Of a DNA stretch of 27,875 nt, positions 1 through 8,546 are shown one piece after another. This DNA is from Pseudomonadota bacterium (GTDB lineage Bacteria > Pseudomonadota > Alphaproteobacteria > Rhizobiales > Rhizobiaceae): NCBI GenBank assembly GCA_023428515.1, contig JAEYXI010000194.1, forward strand, positions 1 through 27,875, read 5' to 3'. How positions within the stretch are numbered: the stretch's first letter is position 1; each line of letters starts with the position of its first letter. The position numbers and the translations under genes were made by a program. The notes beneath the pieces are model-generated. The model made no database searches. It saw only the letters and a list, made by a program, of their open reading frames with translations, and was not told the origin of the DNA.

Positions 1-136
1 GTCCTGTTCCTTCGCCATCATCTCGGCGAGCGTGACGCCTTCCTCCGAGTTGTAGCAGGTCGCCCAGGCATACTTTCCCTGGTAATCGGCATCGACGTTG
101 TCGAGGTTGCCGTCGACCATGATCTGCCAGGCGACC
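1..136 (-). pseudogene. nosZ: Inverted internal fragment of a second, diverged nosZ
   Basis: Read on the minus strand, this stretch encodes about 45 residues that match the window's own NosZ encoded at about 434-570, including the segments [17 protein letters not shown] and LAEMMAK. By hand alignment about 7 of 45 residues and about 22 of 136 bases differ, so it is not a copy of the same allele. It ends at about 130-138, where it is joined head-to-head to codons of the main nosZ through a shared 8-9 base stretch (ggcgacctt). No start or stop lies inside the fragment. It could be a chimeric read or assembly join at the contig edge, or a real inverted remnant of a second nosZ. The identity of the fragment is secure; its biological reality is not. 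Confidence 0.85.
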
Positions 137-1653
137 TTCACCATCCGCACCCGTCCTTTACGGACGGCACCTATGACGGCCGCTATCTCTTCGCCAACGA
201 CAAGGCGAACACCCGCGTCTGCCGCATCCGCCTCGACGTGATGCGCTGCGACAAGATCCTGCAACTGCCGAACCAGCACACCGTGCACGGCCTGCGCGTG
301 CAGAAATACCCCAGGACCGGCTACGTCTTCTGCAATGGCGAGGATGGCGTGCCGCTGCCCAATGACGGGACGGTGCTCGACGATCCCAAGCAGTATCACT
401 CGATCTTTACGGCGGTGAACGGCGACACCATGGAGGTCGCGTGGCAGGTCATCGTCGACGGCAATCTCGATAATGTCGATGCCGACTATCAGGGCAAGTA
501 CGCCTTCTCGACCTGCTACAATTCCGAAGGTGGCGTGAACCTCGCCGAGATGATGGCGAAGGACCAGGACTGGATCGTCATCTTTGACCTGAAGCGCATT
601 GAGCAGGCCGTCGCCAAGGGCGAGTACAAAGAGATGGGCGGCGTCCCGGTGATAGACGGGCGCCATGGCTCGCCCTTCACACGCTATATCCCGGTTTCCA
701 ACGGCCCGCACGGCATCAACACCGCTCCCGACGGTATCCATGTGATGGCCAACGGCAAGCTGTCTCCCACCGTCACGGTGTTCGACGTGCGCCGGTTCGA
801 CGATCTGTTCGCGGACAAGATCAAGCCTCGCGACACCGTCGTCGCCGAGCCCGAACTCGGCCTCGGCCCGCTGCACACCGCCTTCGACGGCAGAGGCAAC
901 GCCTATACGACGCTGTTCATCGACAGCCAGATCTGCAAGTGGAACATCGAGGACGCCAAGCGTGCCTTCAAGGGCGAGAAGGTGAACCCGATCCGCCAGA
1001 AGCTCGATGTCCAGTATCAGCCCGGTCACAATCATACCTCGATGGGCCAGACCAAGGATGCTGACGGCAAATGGCTGATATCCCTGAACAAGTTCTCGAA
1101 GGACCGCTATCTCAACGTCGGCCCGCTGAAGCCTGAGAACGACCAGCTCATCGATATTTCGGGCGACGAGATGGTGCTGGTGCACGACAACCCGACCTTC
1201 GCCGAGCCGCATGACGCGACCATCGTCCACAATTCCAAGATCAATCCGGTCAGCATCTGGAACCGCGACGACCCGTTCTTCGCCGATGCGGTCAAGCAGG
1301 CTGAGGCAGACGGAATCGACTTGCTGGTCGATTCGGAGGTCATCCGCGACGGCAACAAGGTGCGCGTCTACATGACGTCGGCAGCGCCGGTATTTGGACT
1401 GGAAAGCTTCACCGTCAAGCAGAACGATGAAGTCACCGTCTATGTCACGAACATCGACGAGGTCGAGGACCTGACCCACGGCTTCAGCATCGTTAACTAC
1501 GGCATCAACATGGAAGTGGCGCCGCAGGCGACCGCCTCTGTGACCTTCACGGCCAGCAAGCCCGGTGTCTGGTGGTACTACTGCTCGTGGTTCTGCCATG
1601 CCATGCACATGGAAATGAAGGGCCGCATGCTGGTCGAGCCCAAGGCCGTGTGA
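130..1653 (+). CDS. nosZ: Nitrous-oxide reductase NosZ, 5'-truncated
   Basis: This is the periplasmic copper enzyme that reduces N2O to N2, the last step of denitrification. About 507 residues are present. Families of this type run near 640 residues, so the signal peptide and first part of the propeller are missing because the frame runs into the inverted fragment at the window start. Visible landmarks are the early DLHHPH segment, [16 protein letters not shown] and EPHDATIVH (histidines expected to bind the CuZ cluster). The C-terminal cupredoxin domain has the CuA motif with two cysteines in [14 protein letters not shown]. An ATG at 238 is internal, not the true start, because conserved NosZ sequence continues upstream in frame from about 130. 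Its stop overlaps the nosD start, so it leads the nos operon. Confidence 0.95.
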   Translation, partial: GDLHHPHPSFTDGTYDGRYLFANDKANTRVCRIRLDVMRCDKILQLPNQHTVHGLRVQKYPRTGYVFCNGEDGVPLPNDGTVLDDPKQYHSIFTAVNGDTMEVAWQVIVDGNLDNVDADYQGKYAFSTCYNSEGGVNLAEMMAKDQDWIVIFDLKRIEQAVAKGEYKEMGGVPVIDGRHGSPFTRYIPVSNGPHGINTAPDGIHVMANGKLSPTVTVFDVRRFDDLFADKIKPRDTVVAEPELGLGPLHTAFDGRGNAYTTLFIDSQICKWNIEDAKRAFKGEKVNPIRQKLDVQYQPGHNHTSMGQTKDADGKWLISLNKFSKDRYLNVGPLKPENDQLIDISGDEMVLVHDNPTFAEPHDATIVHNSKINPVSIWNRDDPFFADAVKQAEADGIDLLVDSEVIRDGNKVRVYMTSAAPVFGLESFTVKQNDEVTVYVTNIDEVEDLTHGFSIVNYGINMEVAPQATASVTFTASKPGVWWYYCSWFCHAMHMEMKGRMLVEPKAV

Positions 1654-3056
1654 TGACGCGACCTCGGGCGACACTTCAGGGGGTGGCGGCGCGTGTCGCC
1701 ACCCTCTGCGCGGCGCTCCTGCTCCTCGGCGCGGGATTGGCCTCGGCCGCCACGCGCCTGGTGACGCCGGTCGAGGGCCGCCTTCAGGCGGTCCTCGACG
1801 CCGCCGCGCCCGGAGACGTGGTGCGGCTCGGTGCCGGCCGGCATGCCGGCCCCGTGTCGATCCGCACGCCGCTGGTTCTCGAGGGCGAGGCCGGCGCGTC
1901 GGTGGAAGGCAATGGCGAGGGGACGGTGATCACGGTGGAGGCACCCGGCACCGTCGTGCGCGATCTCGCCATCACCGGTTCAGGCCGCGATCTGGCGGCG
2001 ATGGATTCCGGTGTCTTCGTGGCCAAGTCCGCCAAAGGCGCCGTGATCGAGCGCAACACGCTCACCGGCAACCTCTATGGCATCTACCTGCATGGCGCGA
2101 CGGACGCGATCGCCCGCGCCAACCGCATCGTCGGCCTGCGCGGCGGGCGCATGAGTGAGACCGGCAATGGCGTGACGGTATGGAACGCGCCGGGCGCAAA
2201 GGTGCTCGACAACGACATCAGCTACGGCCGGGACGGCATCGCCACCAATACCAGCAAGCGGAACGTGTTCTCCGGCAACAGGATGCACGATCTGCGCTTC
2301 GCGATACATTATATGTACACGAATGATAGCGAGATCAGCGGGAATGTCTCGACCGGCAATTCGGTCGGCTACGCCATCATGTTTTCGAACCGGCTGACGA
2401 TCGAGAACAACATTTCCGATGGCGACCGCGATCACGGCCTGCTGCTGAATTACGCCAATGGCTCGCGGATCCGCGGGAACAGGGTGAAGGGCCGGCTGCA
2501 GCCGGAGGAGCGCTGGACGCTGGCGGGCCTCGGCTCTGACGTTTCCGAGATGCCGCCCACCGAGACGCCCCCTCCTGCCGCCGCGCCCGCCGCGCCGGGC
2601 AGTCTGCGGCTCGGCCCGGAAAAATGCGTCTTCGTCTACAACGCGAACAAGAACCGCTTGGCCGACAATGTGTTCGAGGGCTGCGCCATCGGCATCCATT
2701 TCACAGCGGGTTCCGAAGGCAACGCGATGAGCGGCAACGCCTTCATCGGCAATCGTAACCAAGTGAAATATGTCGGCACGCGCCATGTCGACTGGTCGGT
2801 CGGCGGGCGGGGCAATTACTGGAGCGACAATCCCGCCTTCGACCTCGACGGCGATGGCATCGGCGATACGCCGTACCGGCCCAACGACCTGATCGACCGT
2901 GTGCTGTGGACCGCCCCGCAGGCCAAGCTACTGATCAGCAGCCCCGCGGTCCAGGTGATCCGCTGGGCGCAGGCCCAGTTCCCCGCGCTGCTGCCCGGAG
3001 GGGTCGTGGACAGCCACCCCCTGATGACGCCGCCGCCGGCGAGGAAAACGCCATGA
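1653..3056 (+). CDS. nosD: Periplasmic copper-site maturation protein NosD
   Basis: NosD is a periplasmic right-handed beta-helix protein that works with the NosFY ABC transporter to assemble the copper-sulfide CuZ centre of NosZ. The start at 1653 overlaps the nosZ stop (TGATG) and gives 467 residues, normal for the family; an upstream in-frame start inside nosZ is ignored. Residues 1-34 form a signal peptide (basic MTRPR, a leucine/alanine core, then LASAA). Repeated G-N-x-I/N-x-G-N units (for example [17 protein letters not shown] and [17 protein letters not shown]) are the carbohydrate-binding/sugar-hydrolase (CASH) type rungs. A conserved [19 protein letters not shown] segment lies near the C-terminus. 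It overlaps nosF by an ATGA. Confidence 0.95.
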   Translation: MTRPRATLQGVAARVATLCAALLLLGAGLASAATRLVTPVEGRLQAVLDAAAPGDVVRLGAGRHAGPVSIRTPLVLEGEAGASVEGNGEGTVITVEAPGTVVRDLAITGSGRDLAAMDSGVFVAKSAKGAVIERNTLTGNLYGIYLHGATDAIARANRIVGLRGGRMSETGNGVTVWNAPGAKVLDNDISYGRDGIATNTSKRNVFSGNRMHDLRFAIHYMYTNDSEISGNVSTGNSVGYAIMFSNRLTIENNISDGDRDHGLLLNYANGSRIRGNRVKGRLQPEERWTLAGLGSDVSEMPPTETPPPAAAPAAPGSLRLGPEKCVFVYNANKNRLADNVFEGCAIGIHFTAGSEGNAMSGNAFIGNRNQVKYVGTRHVDWSVGGRGNYWSDNPAFDLDGDGIGDTPYRPNDLIDRVLWTAPQAKLLISSPAVQVIRWAQAQFPALLPGGVVDSHPLMTPPPARKTP

Positions 3057-3967
3057 ACGAGATGATCCGCCTTAGTTCGGTCGCCAAGGGCTTCGGCCAC
3101 GTGGATGCCGTGCGCAACGTGTCGTTCAGCCTGCGCGCGGGCGAGACGGCGGCCCTTGTCGGCCATAATGGCGCGGGCAAGACCACACTGATCAAGATGA
3201 TGCTCGGCCTTCTCCGCCCCAGCGCCGGCACGGTGAGCGTGCTCGGCGTGGAGGCGGGCAGCGGCGACGCCACGATCCGGCGCCATCTCGGCTATCTCCC
3301 CGAAAGCGTCGCCTTCCATGGCGCGCTCACCGGGCGCGAGACGCTGGCCTTCTATGCTCGGCTGAAGGGCATCGAGCCGGATGCCGCGCAGGCGCTGTTC
3401 GGGCGGGTCGGCCTTGCCGCCGGCGCTGTCGACCGCCCGGTGCGCACCTATTCAAAGGGAATGCGCCAGCGCCTCGGCCTGGCGCAGGCCCTTTTGGGCG
3501 CGCCGCGCATCCTGCTGCTCGACGAACCGACCAGCGGTCTCGATCCCGCGTCGCGACGGCAGTTCTATGAGCTGATCGGCGAGTTGCGTGCCACCGGCAC
3601 AGCCGTGCTGCTGTCCTCCCACGCGCTCGACGAACTGGAAGGGCGCACCGACCGGGTCATCATCGTGAGCCGCGGCCTGAAGATCGCGGATGGCTCGCTG
3701 GACGATCTGCGCCGTCTCGCACGGCTGCCGACCCGCCTGAGCGTGCGGTTGAAGCAACCGGAAGCCTCCATCCGCTGGGGTGGGGACGATGTGGGCTGGC
3801 GCCATGTCGACGCCATGACGGTGGAGGCGGAGGTCGCGCCGGAGCTCAAGCTCGCGGCGCTGGCAGGCGTCATGGCCGATTCGTCCGGCCTTGCCGACGT
3901 CACCGTGTCCGACCCCACCCTGGACGATCTGTACGCCCATTTCCTGGTCGCGGAAGGTGCGCGATGA
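3053..3967 (+). CDS. nosF: ABC transporter ATP-binding protein NosF
   Basis: This is the cytoplasmic ATPase of the NosDFY complex, thought to power delivery of a sulfur species for CuZ assembly. The product has 304 residues, typical for the family. Walker A is GHNGAGKTT at residues 37-45, the ABC signature region is YSKGMRQRLGLAQ from about residue 133, and Walker B is LLLDEPTSGLD near residue 155. A switch histidine follows in SSHALDE. The start at 3053 makes an ATGA overlap with the nosD stop; longer in-frame extensions into nosD lack support. It overlaps nosY by four bases, so the two are translationally coupled. Confidence 0.95.
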   Translation: MNEMIRLSSVAKGFGHVDAVRNVSFSLRAGETAALVGHNGAGKTTLIKMMLGLLRPSAGTVSVLGVEAGSGDATIRRHLGYLPESVAFHGALTGRETLAFYARLKGIEPDAAQALFGRVGLAAGAVDRPVRTYSKGMRQRLGLAQALLGAPRILLLDEPTSGLDPASRRQFYELIGELRATGTAVLLSSHALDELEGRTDRVIIVSRGLKIADGSLDDLRRLARLPTRLSVRLKQPEASIRWGGDDVGWRHVDAMTVEAEVAPELKLAALAGVMADSSGLADVTVSDPTLDDLYAHFLVAEGAR

Positions 3968-4791
3968 ACGGCATTCTCACAATTGCAGCGAAGGAAATCC
4001 GTGAGGGCCTTCGCAACCGCTGGGTTCTGGCGACCACGCTGCTGCTGGCCAGCCTCGCCCTGACGCTGAGCTTTCTCGGCAGCGCGCCCACCGGAAATGT
4101 CGGCGCCGGCCGCCTGGACGTGGTGATCGTCAGCCTGTCGAGCCTCAGCATCTTTCTGGTGCCGCTCATCGCCCTGCTGATCTCGCACGACGCGATCGTC
4201 GGCGAGATCGAGCGCGGTACGTTGCTGCTGCTCCTGAGCTATCCTGTCGGCAGGCGTCAGGTGATGGCCGGAAAATTCCTCGGTCATCTCTCCATCCTCG
4301 GCTTCGCAACGCTGTTCGGCTATGGCGCGGCCGGGCTGGCGCTGCTGGCGTCCGGCGCCGTCATCGATCCCGAGAGCTGGCGCGCCCTGGGCGCCATGAT
4401 CGGGTCCACGGTACTGCTCGGCGCCGTCTTCATCGCCATCGGCTATCTCGTCAGTACGCTGGCGGGGGAGCGCAGCACGGCCGGCGGCATCGCCATCGGC
4501 ATATGGCTGTTCTTCGTGCTGATCTACGACATGGCGCTGCTGGGCGCGCTGGTCGCCGCACAGGGACGGGCACTCCCGCCGGGCCTGCTGGATGCGGTGC
4601 TGCTCGCCAACCCGGCCGACGCGTTCCGTCTGCTCAATCTCGGCAGCGGCGGGGCGGCGGCTCTTTCCGGTCTCGGCGGCATTGCCGCTCACACGGCGCT
4701 CGGCTTCCCCGCGCTGATTGCCGCTCTCGTGGCATGGACCGTCATCCCGCTTGCCGCCGGCATGCTGGTTTTCTCCAGGAGGGAATTATGA
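3964..4791 (+). CDS. nosY: ABC transporter permease NosY
   Basis: This is the membrane-spanning partner of NosF, with 275 residues and about six hydrophobic helices. The first follows a short cytoplasmic stretch (IAAKEIREGLRNRWVLATTLLLASLALTLSF), and the conserved SHDAIVGEIERGTLLLLLSYPVGR segment, probably the ATPase-coupling region, lies near residue 80. The C-terminus ends in a hydrophobic helix then FSRREL. The start overlaps the nosF stop, and its own stop overlaps the nosL start (ATGA). Family identity is clear from context and the ABC-2 type pattern. Confidence 0.94.
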   Translation: MNGILTIAAKEIREGLRNRWVLATTLLLASLALTLSFLGSAPTGNVGAGRLDVVIVSLSSLSIFLVPLIALLISHDAIVGEIERGTLLLLLSYPVGRRQVMAGKFLGHLSILGFATLFGYGAAGLALLASGAVIDPESWRALGAMIGSTVLLGAVFIAIGYLVSTLAGERSTAGGIAIGIWLFFVLIYDMALLGALVAAQGRALPPGLLDAVLLANPADAFRLLNLGSGGAAALSGLGGIAAHTALGFPALIAALVAWTVIPLAAGMLVFSRREL

Positions 4792-5366
4792 ATCACAACC
4801 TGCTGGCCCGCCTGCCGCTGGTCCGCCTCCCATTCGCCATCCTGCTGCTCGCCGGCGCGCTGCTCGCCGGCTGCAAGGGGAAGGAACAGGTGGTGCCGCC
4901 ACCCTTCGCCCTGACCGAGGAAGCGATGGGGCGCTATTGCGGAATGAACCTTCTGGAGCACGCCGGCCCCAAGGGACAGGTCATCCTCACCGGCGCGCTG
5001 GAGCCGATCTGGTTCTCGTCGGCGCGCGACACCGTGTCGTTCACCCTGCTCCCCGAGGAGCCGAAGGAGATCGCCGCGATCTATGTTTCCGACATGGGCA
5101 AGGCGGAGAGCTGGGAGCAGCCTGGCGCCCGGAACTGGATCGATGCGCGAACAGCCCATTATGTGATCGGCAGTACGATGCGCGGCGGCATGGGCGCGCC
5201 GGAGGCGGTGCCGTTCGGGAGTGAGGCAGCAGCTCGGCAATTCGCCGACGAGAGTGGTGGGCGGGTCGTGACCTTTGACGCGATACCGGCGGAGTATGTG
5301 CTGGGGGGCGACACGAGCGAGCCGGCTCCGGCTCCGGCACAGAAGAATGGGCACGTACATGGCTGA
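4788..5366 (+). CDS. nosL: Copper-chaperone lipoprotein NosL
   Basis: NosL is an outer- or inner-membrane-anchored periplasmic copper(I) chaperone that supplies NosZ through NosDFY. The product has 192 residues. The N-terminal signal ends in a lipobox (ALLAGC, cysteine near residue 28). The CGMNL motif near residue 50 holds the cysteine and methionine that bind copper in this family. The start at 4788 follows a strong ribosome site (aggaggg) and overlaps the nosY stop by four bases. The C-terminus is a proline/alanine linker ending NGHVHG, which could add weak metal-binding histidines; that last point is inference. Confidence 0.93.
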   Translation: MNHNLLARLPLVRLPFAILLLAGALLAGCKGKEQVVPPPFALTEEAMGRYCGMNLLEHAGPKGQVILTGALEPIWFSSARDTVSFTLLPEEPKEIAAIYVSDMGKAESWEQPGARNWIDARTAHYVIGSTMRGGMGAPEAVPFGSEAAARQFADESGGRVVTFDAIPAEYVLGGDTSEPAPAPAQKNGHVHG

Positions 5367-6363
5367 AACGATCGGGCGCCGCCGGGTTCTCGGCATCTTC
5401 GCCGCCGTCGCCGGGCTGCCGCTGGTGACCTCGCTGCAGCAGGCCCTCGCGGCGCCGCTGGCGGCGAGCTGGCACGGACAGGCGCTCGGCGCGCCAGCCG
5501 TGCTGATCGTGAACCACCCTGATCCGCGCGAAGGTGAGAAGCTGGTCCGGCAGGCGGTGGCCGAAGCCGCACGGCTGGAGAATATCTTCAGCCTCTACCG
5601 TCCCGGCTCGGCTTTGAACGAACTCAACCGCGCCGGTGCGCTGGCCGCGCCGCCGCCGGAACTGGTCGAACTCCTGGAGCAATGCCGCCGGTATTGGCAG
5701 GCGAGCGGCGGCGCCTTCGATCCGACGGTGCAGCCGCTCTGGAGGCTGTACGCCCGCCATTTCGCCCAGCCCGACCCCGCGCCGGAAGGACCGTCGCCCG
5801 AAGAGGTTCGCCGGGCTCTGGAGCTGGTCGATTTCGCGGATGTGCGCGCGAGTGCCTCGCGCATCGCCTGCGCCCGGCAAGGCATGGCACTGACGCTGAA
5901 CGGCGTCGCGCAGGGCTACATCACCGATCGGGTTGTCGACCTGCTGCGCCGCGGCGGCATCACCAGCAGCCTCGTCGACATGGGGGAACCGCGGGCTATC
6001 GGCAGCCGTGCGGATGGAACGCCCTGGCAGGTGGAACTCGCCGTCACGCAGCAGGACGGCGGATCCGGTCCCGTGCTCGGCCTGCGGGACCGCGCCGTGG
6101 CCACCTCAAGCCCATTCGGCTTCCGGTTCGACGCGGCGGGCCGCTTCAACCATATAGTTAATCCGCGCTCTGGGGCGGCGCCCGCGCTCTACCGGCGCGT
6201 CAGCGTGGTGGCGCCCGACGCGACCACCGCCGATGCGTTCTCCACCGCCTTCAACCTGATGGCGCCCGGCGCCATAGGCGAGGCGGTCGCGGCCCACGGG
6301 GCACTTGCGGTCGACGTGCTTCCCCATGATGGACCGGCATGGCGCACCGGGGCGGCGATCTGA
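5359..6363 (+). CDS. nosX: NosX, ApbE-family FMN transferase
   Basis: NosX-type proteins covalently attach FMN to a threonine of the membrane protein NosR, which feeds electrons to NosZ. Here the product has 334 residues. The N-terminus has a twin-arginine-like signal (RRRVLGIFAAVAGLPLV). ApbE landmarks include GVAQGYITDRVVDLL, DMGEPRAIGSR, HIVNPRSG and the C-terminal TTADAFSTAF, where the family binds Mg2+ and flavin. The start at 5359 overlaps nosL by 8 bases; an alternative ATG at 5347 would add four residues. nosR itself is not in the window and is expected upstream of nosZ. Confidence 0.92.
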   Translation: MAETIGRRRVLGIFAAVAGLPLVTSLQQALAAPLAASWHGQALGAPAVLIVNHPDPREGEKLVRQAVAEAARLENIFSLYRPGSALNELNRAGALAAPPPELVELLEQCRRYWQASGGAFDPTVQPLWRLYARHFAQPDPAPEGPSPEEVRRALELVDFADVRASASRIACARQGMALTLNGVAQGYITDRVVDLLRRGGITSSLVDMGEPRAIGSRADGTPWQVELAVTQQDGGSGPVLGLRDRAVATSSPFGFRFDAAGRFNHIVNPRSGAAPALYRRVSVVAPDATTADAFSTAFNLMAPGAIGEAVAAHGALAVDVLPHDGPAWRTGAAI

Positions 6364-6424
6364 GTGCTATCACGGGCTTGAACCGTCCGGCGGGCGCTGC
6401 TCCACTGTTCATAAGGGAGACCGA

Positions 6425-6715
6425 ATGATGGACACGCTGCCCGCCAATGTCACGGCCTACGCGCGCTCGCCCGAGTTCGACCGCACGACATTGCCGGCGG
6501 CGCTGCGCCGGCAACACAGCACCAAGCCCGGCACATGGGCGCTGATCCATGTGCTCCAAGGGCGGCTGATCTACCGCATCTATGAGCCGCGCGAGGAAGT
6601 CGTCCTTGAACCCGGCAGGCTGGGGGTGATCCGCCCGGCCCAGCTTCATGAGGTGGAGCCCGCCAGCGAGGATCTGCGCATGTTCGTGGAGTTCTACACC
6701 TCCCCGGAATCCTGA
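6425..6715 (+). CDS. DUF1971 cupin-like protein
   Basis: This is a 96-residue single-domain protein. The pattern is that of the DUF1971 family, small cupins also found at the N-terminus of some TehB proteins: PANVTAYARSPEF, then LPAALRRQHSTKPGTWALIHVLQGRL, then GRLGVIRPAQLHEVEP. The histidines in RRQH and QLHEV are at positions where cupins bind metal. A clear ribosome site (aaggga) precedes the start; an alternative ATG lies three bases downstream. It sits 61 bases after nosX and is probably the last gene of the nos transcript. Family members recur in denitrification clusters, but the biochemical role is unknown. Confidence 0.8.
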   Translation: MMDTLPANVTAYARSPEFDRTTLPAALRRQHSTKPGTWALIHVLQGRLIYRIYEPREEVVLEPGRLGVIRPAQLHEVEPASEDLRMFVEFYTSPES

Positions 6716-6731
6716 TCGATTTGGCCGCTGG

Positions 6732-6745
6732 TTGCGCCCGGGCAA
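6732..6745 (+). promoter_or_regulatory. NnrR/Dnr-type box and -10 element before the DUF2249 operon
   Basis: The 14-base dyad TTGCG-CCCG-GGCAA matches the TTGCG-N4-CGCAA sites of NnrR-class NO-responsive regulators. A TAGATT element at 6768-6773 lies centred 32 bases downstream, the spacing expected for class II activation with the box near -41.5 and a transcript start near 6780. The gene starts at 6818. Confidence 0.7.
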
Positions 6746-6773
6746 ACTGGCCCGCGCGCCGTGGCGCTAGATT

Positions 6774-6804
6774 GCTACCGGCTCTTGATCCGAGTGCCGG
6801 TAGC
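6774..6804 (+). repeat. Perfect 9-bp inverted repeat upstream of DUF2249 gene
   Basis: GCTACCGGC at 6774-6782 pairs perfectly with GCCGGTAGC at 6796-6804, with a 13-base loop, immediately before the ribosome site (aggaa). It overlaps the predicted transcript start near 6780, so it may act as DNA or as a partial leader hairpin. Function is not known. Confidence 0.55.
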
Positions 6805-6817
6805 AGGAACCAAGCGC

Positions 6818-7117
6818 ATGACCCCGTCCATCCCCCAGCCCATCGACGTCCGGGCGATCCCCCCCGCCATCCGCCATGCCACCATTTTCGGCCTGCTGGA
6901 ACGGCTGACGCCGGGAGAGGCGCTCGGCATCGTGAACGATCATGATCCGGTGCCGCTGCGCTGGCAGATCGAAGGCCGCTACGGCAATGCCTTCTCCTGG
7001 ACCTATATCGTTCAGGGACCTGACCTCTGGCAGGTCGAGATTGGCCGCAACGGCGCTTCGGACTCGACGGCCGATTGCGGCAGTGAGCACGGCGGCGACT
7101 GCACCTGCGGGCACTGA
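6818..7117 (+). CDS. DUF2249 protein with Cys/His-rich tail
   Basis: This is a 99-residue protein matching the DUF2249 pattern: IDVRAIPPAIRHATIFGLLERLTPGEALGIVNDHDPVPLRWQ, then FSWTYIVQGPDLWQVEI. The histidine of NDHDP and the final GPxxW are the family's hallmarks. After the domain comes a short tail DCGSEHGGDCTCGH, with three cysteines and two histidines that could hold a metal. A ribosome site (aggaa) precedes the ATG at 6818. It is the first gene behind the NnrR-type box. DUF2249 proteins are common in NO/denitrification regulons but their activity is not established; the tail's metal binding is inference. Confidence 0.85.
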   Translation: MTPSIPQPIDVRAIPPAIRHATIFGLLERLTPGEALGIVNDHDPVPLRWQIEGRYGNAFSWTYIVQGPDLWQVEIGRNGASDSTADCGSEHGGDCTCGH

Positions 7118-7139
7118 TCCGCGTCAGGGGATGGCAGCC

Positions 7140-8546
7140 ATGCCCACGGCCACACTTTCACGTTGGACCATGAGCTATTTCGCGGCCGGCCTCGTGCTGC
7201 TGATCGTGGCGGAAGGGCTTGTGGTGGCGGGTGTCGGCTATCCTGCCGCCGGCCTTGGCGACCCCTCGACGCTGATGATCGTCCATCTCGTGGTCCTGGG
7301 ATGGCTCAGCCTGGTCATGGCGGGTGCGCTTCAGCAATTCGTCCCTGTGCTGGTCGTGCGCCCGCTGGCCTTTCCCCATCTCGCCCTGCCGGCGTTGCTC
7401 CTGCTGCTCGTCGGGCTGGGTCTGCTGCTTGCCGGCTTCGCCGCACTGGGCGGGATCATCGAGGCGCCCGTCGAGCTGATGCTACTTGCCGCGCCGCTGC
7501 TCATCCTCGGCATCGCACTGCTCGCCCTCATGCTGGCGGCCACGATTCTCGCCGAGCGTCCGGTGACGCTGACCGCGCAATTCGTGCTGGTCGGACTGGC
7601 GTGTCTGCTGCTGACGGTGCTGAGCGGCAGCGGTTTCGCGGCGCTCCTTTCCGGCCTTTCCGGCGGGCTGGGCGCCGGCCTGCTGCTACCGGCCGGGCGC
7701 GACCTGCACATGCTGCTCGGACTGGGAGGCTGGCTCGGGCTGATCGCCTTCGGGGTCGGCTATCGCCTCTACGCCATGTTCATGCTGACGCCCGAAACGC
7801 CACCGGCACGCATGCGCGCAGTGCTCGGCTGCGCCTGTATTGCGCTGCTGCCTGCTGTAGCGGGCCTCGCACTGCTGCTGGTCGGCCATGACATCACGGC
7901 TGCCGTCGTTCCGCTCTCCGTATGCGGCTTCGCGCTCGCCAGCCTGCTTCACGGGCGCGACCTTCTAGCGCTTTATCGCAACAGGCGGCGCAAGCAGCTC
8001 GAAATCAACATGCTCGCCAGCCTCCTCGCCTTCGCGGCGCTGGCCGTTGGCATGAGCCTGCTTCCCACGGCGCTGATACTCGATGCCGGCGAATCACTGC
8101 GCGTCGCACTGGTGTTCCTGCTGGTGTTCGGCTGGCTGTCCGGGCTTACCCTCTCGCAACTCGTGAAGATTGTCGCCTTCCTCACCTGGATCGAAACCTT
8201 CGCGCCGCGTATCGGACGCGGACACGTTCCGCGGGTCGGCGATCTCGTAAGCGAGGCCCGGCTGCTGCCCTGTTTCACCCTGTATTTCGCAGGCGTTGCC
8301 GCCGGAACGCTGGCTCTTGCTCTGATGAACGGTACCGCCTTTCGGGTTGCGATGGCGCTGTGCTTGACGGGCTGTCTCGGCGTTGCGGTCGAACTCGTGC
8401 GTGTCCGGCGCCTGGCCGGTATCGACAGCGGACAGCGCCCGCCCGCCGAAAGCTGCCCCCGACTCTTTCTGCCACCCCGTTCCAACAGGAGAAGCGCCCA
8501 TGTCGCCAGCCCCCTCGCTCCCGCCAGAGACCACCGCGATGCGTGA
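7140..8546 (+). CDS. Polytopic membrane protein, NnrS/CcoN-NorB-like
   Basis: The 468-residue product has about twelve hydrophobic segments and few charged loops. Histidines near helix ends (IVHLVVLGWLSLVMAG, DLHMLLGLGGWLGLIAFGVGYRLY) resemble haem-binding positions in NnrS and haem-copper oxidase subunit I folds, but I cannot assign ligands. A late conserved-looking loop reads KIVAFLTWIETFAPRIG then VPRVGDLVSEARLL. I chose ATG 7140 because the GGGG ribosome site at 7127-7130 is well spaced; 7131 is the alternative. The last 47 bases overlap the next gene in another frame, so the final residues (RSAHVASPLAPARDHRDA) may be non-functional. Its place between DUF2249 genes suggests a role in NO response. 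Confidence 0.8.
   Translation: MPTATLSRWTMSYFAAGLVLLIVAEGLVVAGVGYPAAGLGDPSTLMIVHLVVLGWLSLVMAGALQQFVPVLVVRPLAFPHLALPALLLLLVGLGLLLAGFAALGGIIEAPVELMLLAAPLLILGIALLALMLAATILAERPVTLTAQFVLVGLACLLLTVLSGSGFAALLSGLSGGLGAGLLLPAGRDLHMLLGLGGWLGLIAFGVGYRLYAMFMLTPETPPARMRAVLGCACIALLPAVAGLALLLVGHDITAAVVPLSVCGFALASLLHGRDLLALYRNRRRKQLEINMLASLLAFAALAVGMSLLPTALILDAGESLRVALVFLLVFGWLSGLTLSQLVKIVAFLTWIETFAPRIGRGHVPRVGDLVSEARLLPCFTLYFAGVAAGTLALALMNGTAFRVAMALCLTGCLGVAVELVRVRRLAGIDSGQRPPAESCPRLFLPPRSNRRSAHVASPLAPARDHRDA

Noticed and set aside
1980..2786. Long open frame (268 codons) on the minus strand inside nosD
   Set aside because: It is an antisense shadow in GC-rich DNA; nosD on the plus strand is clearly real and the shadow has no family pattern or ribosome site.
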